This document shows positions 1 to 8,504 of a stretch of 35,715 nucleotides of DNA, in pieces. The stretch lies in assembly GCA_913063365.1 (NCBI GenBank), contig CAJXYC010000002.1, positions 1 through 35,715 on the forward strand, given 5' to 3'. Positions within the stretch are counted from its first letter, which is position 1, and the number at the start of each line of letters is the position of its first letter. A program made the position numbers and the translations under genes. This DNA is from an uncultured Cellulomonadaceae bacterium (GTDB lineage: Bacteria; Actinomycetota; Actinomycetes; Actinomycetales; Microbacteriaceae). The notes beneath the pieces are model-generated. The model was given only the letters and a program-made list of their open reading frames with translations, ran no database searches and was not told where the DNA came from.

Positions 1-381
1 GACCAGTGGCCCGGACAGCAATTTGGCCTTCCTCGGGAGGGCCCTCGCAGCGTTCCCGGCTGGAATCGCCGGATTGTCGGGCTGCTTATTGATTGGGTCC
101 TCGCGATGGGAATCTCCGCGGTCTTTTTCCAGTTCAATTCCCTCGCCATTCTCGCCTGCTACGTGGGACTGCACATCATTGGTGGTTTGCTCCTGGCCGG
201 ATCACCCGGACACCTTCTAACGAAGATTCGCATTGCCCCGATTGTGGGCGGCAGGTTGGGACTTGTCGCTCCGATAGTTCGCCCACTGCTCATCGCACTT
301 GTGATTCCGCCACTACTGAACGACGACGATATGCGTGGGGCCCACGACCGCCTGGTCGGGACAATTTTGGTGAGCCGCTAG
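1..381 (+). CDS. RDD family membrane protein, 5'-truncated by window edge
   Basis: Frame 1 is open from base 1 (DQWPGQQFGLPREG..RRIVGLLIDWVLAMGISAVFF..HLLTKIRI..) to TAG at 379-381. RDD-like RRIVGLLIDW segment followed by hydrophobic helices; adjacent to a DUF4191 gene as in other actinobacteria. Confidence 0.75.
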   Translation, partial: DQWPGQQFGLPREGPRSVPGWNRRIVGLLIDWVLAMGISAVFFQFNSLAILACYVGLHIIGGLLLAGSPGHLLTKIRIAPIVGGRLGLVAPIVRPLLIALVIPPLLNDDDMRGAHDRLVGTILVSR

Positions 382-1076
382 CGCGGTTTCGGCGCCCTGG
401 CTTTCATCGGGTCCATTCCCTTCGGAATGGGCATAGCCCCCGGTTTCTTCAGGGACTCAAGTCGGTTCGCCACCGCAAGAACTTCGGCTTTATTGAGCTC
501 GTTCTTCAGCGCGTTCATTGCTTTCCGCAGCTTGCGCAGGGGAGTCGAGTCCTCATCGGGGCCCACGTAGAGGTAATGAATGCTTACCTGTGGAACGGCG
601 CGGGCGATGTGACGACGCTCGTCTTCCAACATCTTTCGAGTCCGTGAGCGGGGTCCCTCGGCGATGAGGACTACGCCGCACTTTCCCACCGCCCGATAGA
701 CGGCATCCCGGGACCGAGGATTGACTGCCACCGGGTATTCGTTGGCCTGCCAGGCCCGACGGAGACCATTTTGGAGTACGGCCCCGACAGCCCCAGATTG
801 ACCCTCGATTTGTTTATAGGCAATCGTCTCTGCCCGGTTTCCCAACACCACAAGGACCAATAGGACACCTGTCATGATTCCGGAGAGAATCCAGAGCACG
901 AGCGTCAAGATTCCGCCAGTGATGACGGTCAGAGGGAGAATGATTCCAAGAGCAACGGGAATAACGAACACGAGAATCAAGACGGGAACAATCCACTTGT
1001 CCGCCTTGCGGGTCATTTGGAAGACCCGCCACAGTTGGGTCATCCGACCCGGTTCTTTCTCCTTCTCAGCCGCCAT
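378..1076 (-). CDS. DUF4191 domain-containing membrane protein
   Basis: 232 aa ORF with two N-terminal TM segments (WIVPVLILVFVIPVALGIILPLTVITGGILTLVLW), NPRSRDAVYRAVGKCGVVLIAEGP and HYLYVGPDEDSTPLRKL; matches the actinobacterial DUF4191 family in sequence and context. Confidence 0.85.
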   Translation of the reverse strand: MAAEKEKEPGRMTQLWRVFQMTRKADKWIVPVLILVFVIPVALGIILPLTVITGGILTLVLWILSGIMTGVLLVLVVLGNRAETIAYKQIEGQSGAVGAVLQNGLRRAWQANEYPVAVNPRSRDAVYRAVGKCGVVLIAEGPRSRTRKMLEDERRHIARAVPQVSIHYLYVGPDEDSTPLRKLRKAMNALKNELNKAEVLAVANRLESLKKPGAMPIPKGMDPMKARAPKPR

Positions 1077-1085
1077 ACCGAGACC

Positions 1086-2510
1086 CTAGATGCCTAGGAC
1101 GTTGTCAAACTGGGCGTCTTCAAGGCGGTTTTTCACCTGAGTCAAGAAGCGAGCGGCGTCTGCTCCATCCACAATCCGGTGGTCGTAGGAGAGCGCGAGG
1201 AAGACCGTCTGCCGAACAGCGATGGAGTCCTCACCGTCGTGGCTCACGACGACGGGCTTCTTCTGGACTGTTCCCGTTCCCAAAATGGCTACTTGCGGAA
1301 GGAACACGACTGGTGTGTCAAACAGAGCACCCCGCGAGCCCGTATTGGTGACCGTGAAGGTGCCACCGGAGAGCTCGTCGGGGCCCACCTTGTTATCGCG
1401 GGTTCGCGACGCCAGGTCTGCGATGTCCACAGAAATCTGCGCCAGGGTCTTTGATCCCGCGTCCCGGAGGACCGGTGTCAGGAGGCCTCGCTCGGTGTCC
1501 ACGGCAATGGAGATGTTTTCCGTCGCCGGGTAGACGATGTTGTCACCGTCGACGACCGCGTTGATAATCGGGTGGCTCTGCAACGCTTCGGCTGCGGCGC
1601 GCACGAAGAACGGCAAGAAACTGAGCTTTCCGCCTGTCTGTTGCACGAAGGCTTCCTGAACGCGCTGGCGCATTGCAGCGATGTCGGTGACATCCGCTTC
1701 CACCACGGTGGTCAGTTGTGCCGTCTGCTGCATTGAGGCGACCGCTCGCTCAGCGATGACTTTGCGCAGCCGGCTCATCGGCACGGTGGTTCCCCGCAGT
1801 GACGACGTCTCGGGGGCAGCAGCCACCTGACCGCTGTGCACGGGCGCCGGTGACACCGGTGCTGCCGGGGTTGCGGTGGTCTTTGCAGCCTCGAGGACGT
1901 CTTCCTTGCGGATTCGCCCTCCGACACCACTTCCGGTCACCTGGGAGAGATCAACACCGTGCTCGTGGGCAAGCTTGCGCACAATCGGCGTCACATACGC
2001 CTGTCCTTCTGCCGCCGGCGCGGGCGCTGCTGCGGCGGGCGCAGCGGGAGCGGGCGCTGGAGGAGTCGGAGCAGGGGGAGTGGGAGCAGGGGGTGTTGCG
2101 ACCGGTGGAGTCGGTGCGGGAGGAGTCGCTACTGGTTCAGCCGGCTGTGCTGGCGCTGGCTCAGCAGCAGGCTCGGGGGCAGGCGCTGCGGGAGCCGGTT
2201 CGGCGGCCGCAGGTTCAGCGGGTGCAGGTTCGGCGGGTGCCTCTGCCGCCGGCGCAGCGGGGGCCGGGGCGTCGCCAGCGTCTCCGACTCGAGCGAGAAC
2301 AGCTCCCACCTCGACGGTTTCGTCCTCGGCCACGAGAATTTCTTGGACCACTCCGGCGACGGGGGACGGGATTTCGGTGTCGACTTTGTCGGTGGAAATT
2401 TCGACAAGTGGTTCGTCAACAGCGACAGTGTCTCCGACGGCCTTCAGCCACCGGGTCACGGTTCCTTCGGTGACGGATTCACCGAGTGCGGGGAGTGTGA
2501 CATCACTCAT
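1086..2510 (-). CDS. sucB: 2-oxo acid dehydrogenase E2 component (dihydrolipoamide acyltransferase)
   Basis: Lipoyl domain with EISTDKVDTEIPSP, long Pro/Ala linker, E3-binding domain (VTPIVRKLAHEHGVDLSQVTGSGVGGRIRKEDVL), catalytic SYDHRIVDGADAARFL. Confidence 0.93.
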   Translation of the reverse strand: MSDVTLPALGESVTEGTVTRWLKAVGDTVAVDEPLVEISTDKVDTEIPSPVAGVVQEILVAEDETVEVGAVLARVGDAGDAPAPAAPAAEAPAEPAPAEPAAAEPAPAAPAPEPAAEPAPAQPAEPVATPPAPTPPVATPPAPTPPAPTPPAPAPAAPAAAAPAPAAEGQAYVTPIVRKLAHEHGVDLSQVTGSGVGGRIRKEDVLEAAKTTATPAAPVSPAPVHSGQVAAAPETSSLRGTTVPMSRLRKVIAERAVASMQQTAQLTTVVEADVTDIAAMRQRVQEAFVQQTGGKLSFLPFFVRAAAEALQSHPIINAVVDGDNIVYPATENISIAVDTERGLLTPVLRDAGSKTLAQISVDIADLASRTRDNKVGPDELSGGTFTVTNTGSRGALFDTPVVFLPQVAILGTGTVQKKPVVVSHDGEDSIAVRQTVFLALSYDHRIVDGADAARFLTQVKNRLEDAQFDNVLGI

Positions 2511-2534
2511 GACAGTGTGATCTCCTTTTTCGCT

Positions 2535-3908
2535 CTATAGCGCGTGAAGAGGCTTATCGGCGATGGCCATGAACGCTTCGCCCAAAGCCTCGTTTTGGGT
2601 GGGGTGCGCGTGGAATAGCGGCGCGACATCTTCGGGGTAGGCATCCCAGTTCACGGCCAACTGTGCCTCCGCAATCAGCTCACCCACGCGGGCACCAATC
2701 ATGTGCACGCCCAGCACAGGGCCGTCGACCTGGCGGATGACCTTAATGGACCCGGCCGTTTCCAGAATGTGGCTCTTGCCATTGCCGGCCAGGTTGTAGT
2801 CGTAGGTGGCGATGCCGTCTTGTCCGTAGCGCTCGACGGCGGCGGACTCCGACAGGCCGACTGAGGCCACTTCGGGCTCGGAGTAGGTGACTTTCGGGAT
2901 GTATTCGTCAGAAATCACTTGAGGGTTAAGCCCAGCAATTTCTTCGGCAACGAATACACCGTGCTGGAAGCCTCGGTGGGCCAACTGCACTCCAGGCACG
3001 ATGTCTCCCACCGCGAACACACCGGGGACGTTGGTCCGCAGACGCTCGTCAGTGGTGACCCAGCCGCGCTCCATCGCAATCCCGACTTCTTCAAATCCCA
3101 TGCCTTCGGTGCGGGGACCACGACCGACGGCGACCAAGAGCATTTCCGCTTCAAAGGTTTGACCGTCCTCGAGGGTGACCACCACGCCGTTGTCGTTCTG
3201 GGTCACGCTCTGGAACTTCACACCGAGCGAGAAGTTGATGCCCCGCTTGCGATATGCGCGCTCGAACTGCTTCGACACGGATTCGTCCTCTGCTGGGACC
3301 AGGTGAGACAAGCCCTCGATGATGGTGACCTCACTACCAAAGGACTTCCAGACACTTGCAAATTCGACGCCAATCACTCCACCGCCCAGCACAATCACCG
3401 ACTGGGGGACGTGTTCCAGCTGGAGAGCCTGTTCCGAGGTGATGACTTTGCCGCCGATTTCAAGCCCGGGAAGAGTTCTCGGATAGCTTCCGGTCGCAAG
3501 AATGATGTTTTTTCCGGTGACAGTGTCAGACCCGACCTGCACAGTCGTCGGAGAGGTGAGTTTGCCCTCGCCCTCAATAGTCGTGATGCCGCGGGCTTTC
3601 AACAGCCCCTGCAGGCCCTTGTGTTTGCTGGTCACCACTGCGTCGCGGTAAGAGTTCACCTTCGGCAGGTCGATCCCTTCCAGGGTGGCGTTGACACCAA
3701 ACATCTCAGAGTGCCGGGCAGCGTCTGCGACCTCTCCCGCGTGCAAAAGAGCTTTGGTGGGGATGCATCCCACGTGCAGACAGGTTCCACCCACCTTGTC
3801 TTTTTCGATAAGCCCCACTGACATACCCAGCTGGCTAGCGCGCAGGGCGGCGGCGTAGCCACCGCTTCCCGCTCCGAGGACGACAAGGTCAAAGGTGTGA
3901 TCAGTCAC
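2535..3908 (-). CDS. lpdA: Dihydrolipoyl dehydrogenase
   Basis: FAD motif VVLGAGSGGYAAALRA, redox disulfide GGTCLHVGCIPTKALL, C-terminal HAHPTQNEALGEA. Start set to GTG 3908 (the ORF track opens at TTG 3911). Confidence 0.95.
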   Translation of the reverse strand: MTDHTFDLVVLGAGSGGYAAALRASQLGMSVGLIEKDKVGGTCLHVGCIPTKALLHAGEVADAARHSEMFGVNATLEGIDLPKVNSYRDAVVTSKHKGLQGLLKARGITTIEGEGKLTSPTTVQVGSDTVTGKNIILATGSYPRTLPGLEIGGKVITSEQALQLEHVPQSVIVLGGGVIGVEFASVWKSFGSEVTIIEGLSHLVPAEDESVSKQFERAYRKRGINFSLGVKFQSVTQNDNGVVVTLEDGQTFEAEMLLVAVGRGPRTEGMGFEEVGIAMERGWVTTDERLRTNVPGVFAVGDIVPGVQLAHRGFQHGVFVAEEIAGLNPQVISDEYIPKVTYSEPEVASVGLSESAAVERYGQDGIATYDYNLAGNGKSHILETAGSIKVIRQVDGPVLGVHMIGARVGELIAEAQLAVNWDAYPEDVAPLFHAHPTQNEALGEAFMAIADKPLHAL

Positions 3909-3976
3909 CAAAAAGCTCCCAAATTGTGTGCGGGTGGGTCATGCGGTGGCCGGATAGGCCGCGAGCCCCCAGCCTA

Positions 3977-5479
3977 CTACTGACGCAGAGTGGCGAAAGT
4001 GTCCTCATCCAGAGTCGTGACCAGGTCGATAAGCGCCCTCGTCGTCGCACCGGTTGCCCCCTTCGGCGTGAACCCATAGGCCCCCGAGGAGTTATTGGCA
4101 GGTCCGGCGACATCCAGATGCGCCCAGGCAATGGAGGGGTGCTCTGGCGTGCCGACAAACTCTCGCAGGAACAGCCCCGCCACCATCGTGCCGCCGAGGC
4201 TATTGCCGGTCGAGATGTTCGCCAGATCAGCGACATCGGAATCTAAGCCCGATCGCAGCTCCTCCGCCAACGGGAAAGGCCAGAACATTTCGCCCGTGCG
4301 CTCCGCGGCGGCCGACAACACATCCCGCGCGACGTCACTGCCCATTAGGGCGGCATAGCGCTCACCGAGCGCCTGCCGGGCTGCACCCGTCAGCGTCGCG
4401 ATGTCGACAATCAAATCAGGGCGCTCTTCACTGGCGGCCTGCAGTCCATCGGCCAAGACCAATCGACCCTCGGCGTCAGTGTTCAGCACTTCGACGGTCT
4501 TACCCCCGCGCACCTCAATCACGTCACCTGGCCGTTGAGCTGTTCCAGAGGGCATGTTCTCTGCCAAACACAACCAACCGGTCACAGCAATACGCGAGCC
4601 GCTGTTCGCGATCGCGCGCATCACGCCGGTGACCGTCGCGGCTCCTGTCATGTCGTATTTCATGCCGATCATTGCCGTTGGGGCCTTCAACGACAGGCCA
4701 CCCGAATCGAACGTGATTCCCTTACCGACAAGAGCGATGTGACCAACGGGGTCTTTTGGCTGGTATCGAAGCGCCACCATCCGCGGAGGACGCACCGAAC
4801 CACCACCGACTCCCAAGAGGCCCCCGCACCCCTCTTTTGCCAGGCGTTTGTCGTCCCAGACCTCGACCGAGACATCTGATCCGTCGAAGAGCTCGGTGAC
4901 AGTGTCCGCAAAGAGTGAGGGGTAGAGCTTGTTCGGGGGAGTGTTCACCAAATCCCGCACCTGCCAGACAGCGGTCGCGCTCGCGACGGCCTGATCGATA
5001 TCGGACTGGTCCAAGCCGCCTTTCACAATCAGCTCCGACCACGGGGAATCGGACGGTTCTGCTTTCTTGCCTGCGTAGCGATATCCCCCAAGCAGGGCCC
5101 CCTCGAGGGCGGCTTTGGTGTGGAGCGGTCCGGAGCCTGGTAGAGCCAGGGCAATTCGTTCTTTTTTGCCCGCTTCTCGCACCGCGGCCCCTGCGGCATA
5201 GCGAATCTGGTGGGCCGTGGGGGTTTCACTATCAATCCCGACCAGCACTACTGACGGTGTTTTCCAGCCTGTCGGGGAAGGAATTGTTCGTACGGAGTCT
5301 TTTTCTGCCTTCACCCCGAGGGTTGTAATGACGTGGTGAAGCCACTCGGCGTGGTCGTCGTCAATATTCGGCTCTGCCACCTGCACTCCGTCGCCGGAGG
5401 GAATCACGGCAATGACGAGACGATCGGCTTCGATGTCAGCGGGCAGGGAGTCAGTGAGAGAAATCGTTGGCGTGTCCAC
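3977..5479 (-). CDS. pepA: Leucyl aminopeptidase (M17)
   Basis: GKGITFDSGGLSLK and NTDAEGRLVLADGL signature motifs. Confidence 0.95.
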   Translation of the reverse strand: MDTPTISLTDSLPADIEADRLVIAVIPSGDGVQVAEPNIDDDHAEWLHHVITTLGVKAEKDSVRTIPSPTGWKTPSVVLVGIDSETPTAHQIRYAAGAAVREAGKKERIALALPGSGPLHTKAALEGALLGGYRYAGKKAEPSDSPWSELIVKGGLDQSDIDQAVASATAVWQVRDLVNTPPNKLYPSLFADTVTELFDGSDVSVEVWDDKRLAKEGCGGLLGVGGGSVRPPRMVALRYQPKDPVGHIALVGKGITFDSGGLSLKAPTAMIGMKYDMTGAATVTGVMRAIANSGSRIAVTGWLCLAENMPSGTAQRPGDVIEVRGGKTVEVLNTDAEGRLVLADGLQAASEERPDLIVDIATLTGAARQALGERYAALMGSDVARDVLSAAAERTGEMFWPFPLAEELRSGLDSDVADLANISTGNSLGGTMVAGLFLREFVGTPEHPSIAWAHLDVAGPANNSSGAYGFTPKGATGATTRALIDLVTTLDEDTFATLRQ

Positions 5480-5557
5480 CAGGTCATGCTAGCTCTCCCT
5501 CGTGAGCCTGGAGTGAACATCCCAGGCTTGTAAAGGAGTGGGGCGTAGCATGGCGCT

Positions 5558-6484
5558 ATGGCCGCGTCACGACTGTTTCACCCGGTGCATCCGGCACCTG
5601 AGGTGCCCTCTGGGCTACCCCTTGTCGCTGCCCTCACGGGCTTCGCGGACGCAGGTTCAGCGGTGTCTTTGGTGTCTCAGTACATCGGTGACACCTTGGA
5701 CAGCGTCGAAGTGGGCCGGTTCGATAACGACGAAATCCTGGACTACCGCGCGCGCCGACCGATTTTCCAGTTCGACGAGACCCACCTCACTGATTACGAA
5801 CCACCCCGTCTGGCTCTTGACCTCGTCCACGACGAATTGGGGGAGCCGTTTCTCCTTCTCTCCGGCTACGAGCCCGATATGCGCTGGGAGCAGGTCAACC
5901 GGGAAATCGTCGAGTTGATTGACCTCTATGACGTGAGCTCGACCACCTGGGTCCACGCCATCCCAATGCCTGTTCCCCACACCAGAGCGCTCGGTGTCAC
6001 CGTCAGTGGAAACCGTGAAGAGCTCACTGACCGTTTCTCGGTCTGGCGGCCGACGACGTCAGTGCCCGGCACGATGATGCACCTGGTCGAATACACGCTG
6101 AATTCGAAAGACCACCCGGTCGCCGGCTTTGTCGTGCTCGTGCCGCACTATCTCTCGGACGCAGAATTTCCTGCGGCAGCTGTCACCGCCTTGGAGAGCA
6201 TCACCGCAGCGACCGGGCGGATCTTCCCGACCGATTCCCTTCGGGAACAGGGCAGGAGCTTCCTTGCCGGAATTGCCGAGCAGGTCGAGGGCAATGATGA
6301 ATTGCAGCGGCTCGTCGGGGTTCTAGAAAAGCGGCACGACTCCTACATGGAAGACAACCCGCTGGCCTCGCCGCTCACCGATGAAGCGGGTGAGGTGCCA
6401 AGCGCGGAGGCGATTGCCCAGGAATTGCAGAATTTCTTGGCACACAGGGCCCCCGACACTCCGGACTCCTCATCCGAGCAGTGA
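5558..6484 (+). CDS. PAC2 family (proteasome assembly chaperone-like) protein
   Basis: 308 aa; LVAALTGFADAGSAVSLVSQYI, LLLSGYEPDMRWEQF-like region, HAIPMPVPHTRALGVTVSGN; matches actinobacterial PAC2 family. Confidence 0.85.
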   Translation: MAASRLFHPVHPAPEVPSGLPLVAALTGFADAGSAVSLVSQYIGDTLDSVEVGRFDNDEILDYRARRPIFQFDETHLTDYEPPRLALDLVHDELGEPFLLLSGYEPDMRWEQVNREIVELIDLYDVSSTTWVHAIPMPVPHTRALGVTVSGNREELTDRFSVWRPTTSVPGTMMHLVEYTLNSKDHPVAGFVVLVPHYLSDAEFPAAAVTALESITAATGRIFPTDSLREQGRSFLAGIAEQVEGNDELQRLVGVLEKRHDSYMEDNPLASPLTDEAGEVPSAEAIAQELQNFLAHRAPDTPDSSSEQ

Positions 6485-6509
6485 GTCTCATCACGTCCAC
6501 GGCTGGGCG

Positions 6510-6518
6510 TGCCATAAT
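6510..6518 (+). promoter_or_regulatory. Candidate extended -10 promoter element upstream of sigA
   Basis: TGcCATAAT in the 114-bp gap between the PAC2 gene and sigA; no convincing -35. Confidence 0.3.
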
Positions 6519-6598
6519 GCTGTGTAGAGGCCCTGTGGGCTCCGCGAGGAGCTTGACAAGGGTCTTCCTACTGCCCGCTGATGTGAAGTAGGTGCGCT

Positions 6599-8497
6599 GT
6601 GGCGTCATCTCGTGAGACCAATTCCCCCAAACGTTCTGGGGGTATCGGCGGTGTGTTCAAACGTCTTGTCGGTCGCGGTTCCGACGCCCCAGCCTCAACC
6701 AGCCCACCCCAATCGAAGGATTCCTCCACCTCCGTGACCACGAAGACACCAACGAAGAAGCCCGCGGCCAGTAAGCCAACCACGAAGACTGCAGCGGCGA
6801 AAAAGCCTGCGGCAAAAACCACAGCCGCCAAAAAAGCGGCTGCCAAGACCACGGCAGCGAAGAAGCCCGCGGCGAAGTCCGCTCCGGCCAAGGCCACTGC
6901 GGCGAAGAAACCTGCGGCGAAGAAGCCTGTCGCAAAGACCACTGCTGCGAAGAAGCCCGCTACGAAGAAGCCCGCGGCCAAGACGACGACGGCGAAGAAG
7001 CCGGCTGCGAAAAAACCTGCGGCAAAGACCACTGCTGGGAAGAAACCGGCAGCAAAGAAACCTGCGGCCAAGAAGCCCGCGGCCAAGAAGCCTGTGGCGA
7101 AGACCGCGACGGCGAAGAAACCGGCCGCCAAGAAGCCTGCGGCAAAGACCACGACGGTGAAAAAGCCTGCCGCTAGGAAGCCCGCGGCGAAGTCCGCTCC
7201 GGCCAAGGCCACGGCGGCGAAGAAACCTGCGGCGAAGAAGCCGGCATCGAAGAAGCCCGCCGCCAAGACGGCTCCTGCAGCATCGAAGGCTTCCCCAGCG
7301 AAGGCGAGGAAAGAAGAAGAGGCCGCCGCTGTTGACGAGGAAGAGCCAGACGTTGAAGTCACTGAGGCGGATTCATCGGACGGCGGTGACAGTGTTGACG
7401 CCGACTCTGACGACGACGAGGTGGCTCCGGGCGAGGAACTTGACCCCCGCCAGGTTGAAGCCCTGGGTGCAGCGATGCTCCAGCAAGCTGCCGGTGGAGG
7501 AGAGGCTCTGCCCGCGGGAGCCATCGTCATCAAGTCCACCGATGAGGAAGACGTACCGGTCGTGTCGACGACCATTACCGGCGCCACTGCTGACCCAGTC
7601 AAGGACTACCTGAAGCAGATCGGAAAAGTTGCTCTGCTGAACGCCGAGCAGGAGGTGTCGCTGGCCTGGCGGATCGAAGCCGGTCTGTTTGCTGAAGAAA
7701 AGCTCTCCACCCTGACTCAGCGAGAGAAGACCACGAAGCTCGCCCGAGAACTTCACGAAATCGCAAAAGACGGCCAGCGCGCGAAGAACCACCTCCTGGG
7801 TGCAAACCTCCGTCTAGTGGTCTCCCTGGCCAAGCGCTACACCGGACGCGGAATGCAGTTCCTGGACCTCATCCAAGAGGGCAACTTGGGGTTGATTCGT
7901 GCCGTCGAAAAGTTCGACTACACCAAAGGCTTCAAGTTCTCGACCTACGCCACCTGGTGGATTCGCCAGGCAATTACCCGGGCGATGGCTGACCAGGCGC
8001 GAACAATTCGTATTCCGGTTCACATGGTCGAAGTCATCAACAAATTGGCCCGAGTGCAGCGGCAGATGTTGCAAGACCTTGGCCGAGAACCCACTCCCGA
8101 GGAGCTTGCTCGCGAACTGGATATGACTCCCGAAAAGGTCGTCGAAGTCCAGAAATACGGGCGCGAGCCGATTTCCCTCCACACGCCGCTCGGCGAAGAT
8201 GGCGACAGTGAGTTCGGTGACCTTATCGAGGACACTGAGGCAGTCGTCCCTGCCGATGCCGTGGGCTTTACGATGCTGCAACGCCAGCTCGAATCGCTTC
8301 TCGATTCGTTGTCTGAGCGTGAGGCGGGTGTAATCCGAATGCGTTTTGGCCTGGGAGATGGCCTGCCAAAGACTCTTGACCAGATTGGTGACACCTTCGG
8401 TGTCACTCGGGAGCGGATTCGACAAATAGAGTCCAAGACCATGGCGAAGTTGCGCCACCCCTCCCGGTCGCAGGCTCTGCGCGACTACCTCGAGTAA
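6599..8497 (+). CDS. sigA: Primary RNA polymerase sigma factor (RpoD/SigA/HrdB) with long Lys/Ala/Pro-rich N-terminal extension
   Basis: Regions 1.2-4: [115 protein letters not shown] start at 6599. Confidence 0.97.
   Translation: MASSRETNSPKRSGGIGGVFKRLVGRGSDAPASTSPPQSKDSSTSVTTKTPTKKPAASKPTTKTAAAKKPAAKTTAAKKAAAKTTAAKKPAAKSAPAKATAAKKPAAKKPVAKTTAAKKPATKKPAAKTTTAKKPAAKKPAAKTTAGKKPAAKKPAAKKPAAKKPVAKTATAKKPAAKKPAAKTTTVKKPAARKPAAKSAPAKATAAKKPAAKKPASKKPAAKTAPAASKASPAKARKEEEAAAVDEEEPDVEVTEADSSDGGDSVDADSDDDEVAPGEELDPRQVEALGAAMLQQAAGGGEALPAGAIVIKSTDEEDVPVVSTTITGATADPVKDYLKQIGKVALLNAEQEVSLAWRIEAGLFAEEKLSTLTQREKTTKLARELHEIAKDGQRAKNHLLGANLRLVVSLAKRYTGRGMQFLDLIQEGNLGLIRAVEKFDYTKGFKFSTYATWWIRQAITRAMADQARTIRIPVHMVEVINKLARVQRQMLQDLGREPTPEELARELDMTPEKVVEVQKYGREPISLHTPLGEDGDSEFGDLIEDTEAVVPADAVGFTMLQRQLESLLDSLSEREAGVIRMRFGLGDGLPKTLDQIGDTFGVTRERIRQIESKTMAKLRHPSRSQALRDYLE
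6745..7280 (+). repeat. Intragenic low-complexity KKPAAK / [11 protein letters not shown]-type coding repeat in sigA
   Basis: Tandem degenerate units (aag-cct-gcg-gcg-aag). A 66-bp near-identical segment occurs at 6862-6927 and 7177-7242 with one visible mismatch. Confidence 0.9.
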
Positions 8498-8504
8498 GCC
8501 AGCC

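Noticed and set aside
1799-2540. Several plus-strand ORFs (up to 224 aa) over the sucB Pro/Ala linker
   Set aside because: Low-complexity antisense reading of the E2 linker.
2919-3821. 300-aa plus-strand ORF antisense to lpdA
   Set aside because: Shadow ORF; lpdA motifs on the other strand are unambiguous.
6745-7280. Possible CRISPR or tandem DNA repeat array
   Set aside because: Units are in-frame degenerate codons for K/A/P without spacers; a coding repeat.
6568-7602. 344-aa minus-strand ORF rich in [15 protein letters not shown] repeats
   Set aside because: Exact antisense of the sigA K/A/P repeat; repetitive low-complexity shadow ORF, not a real gene.
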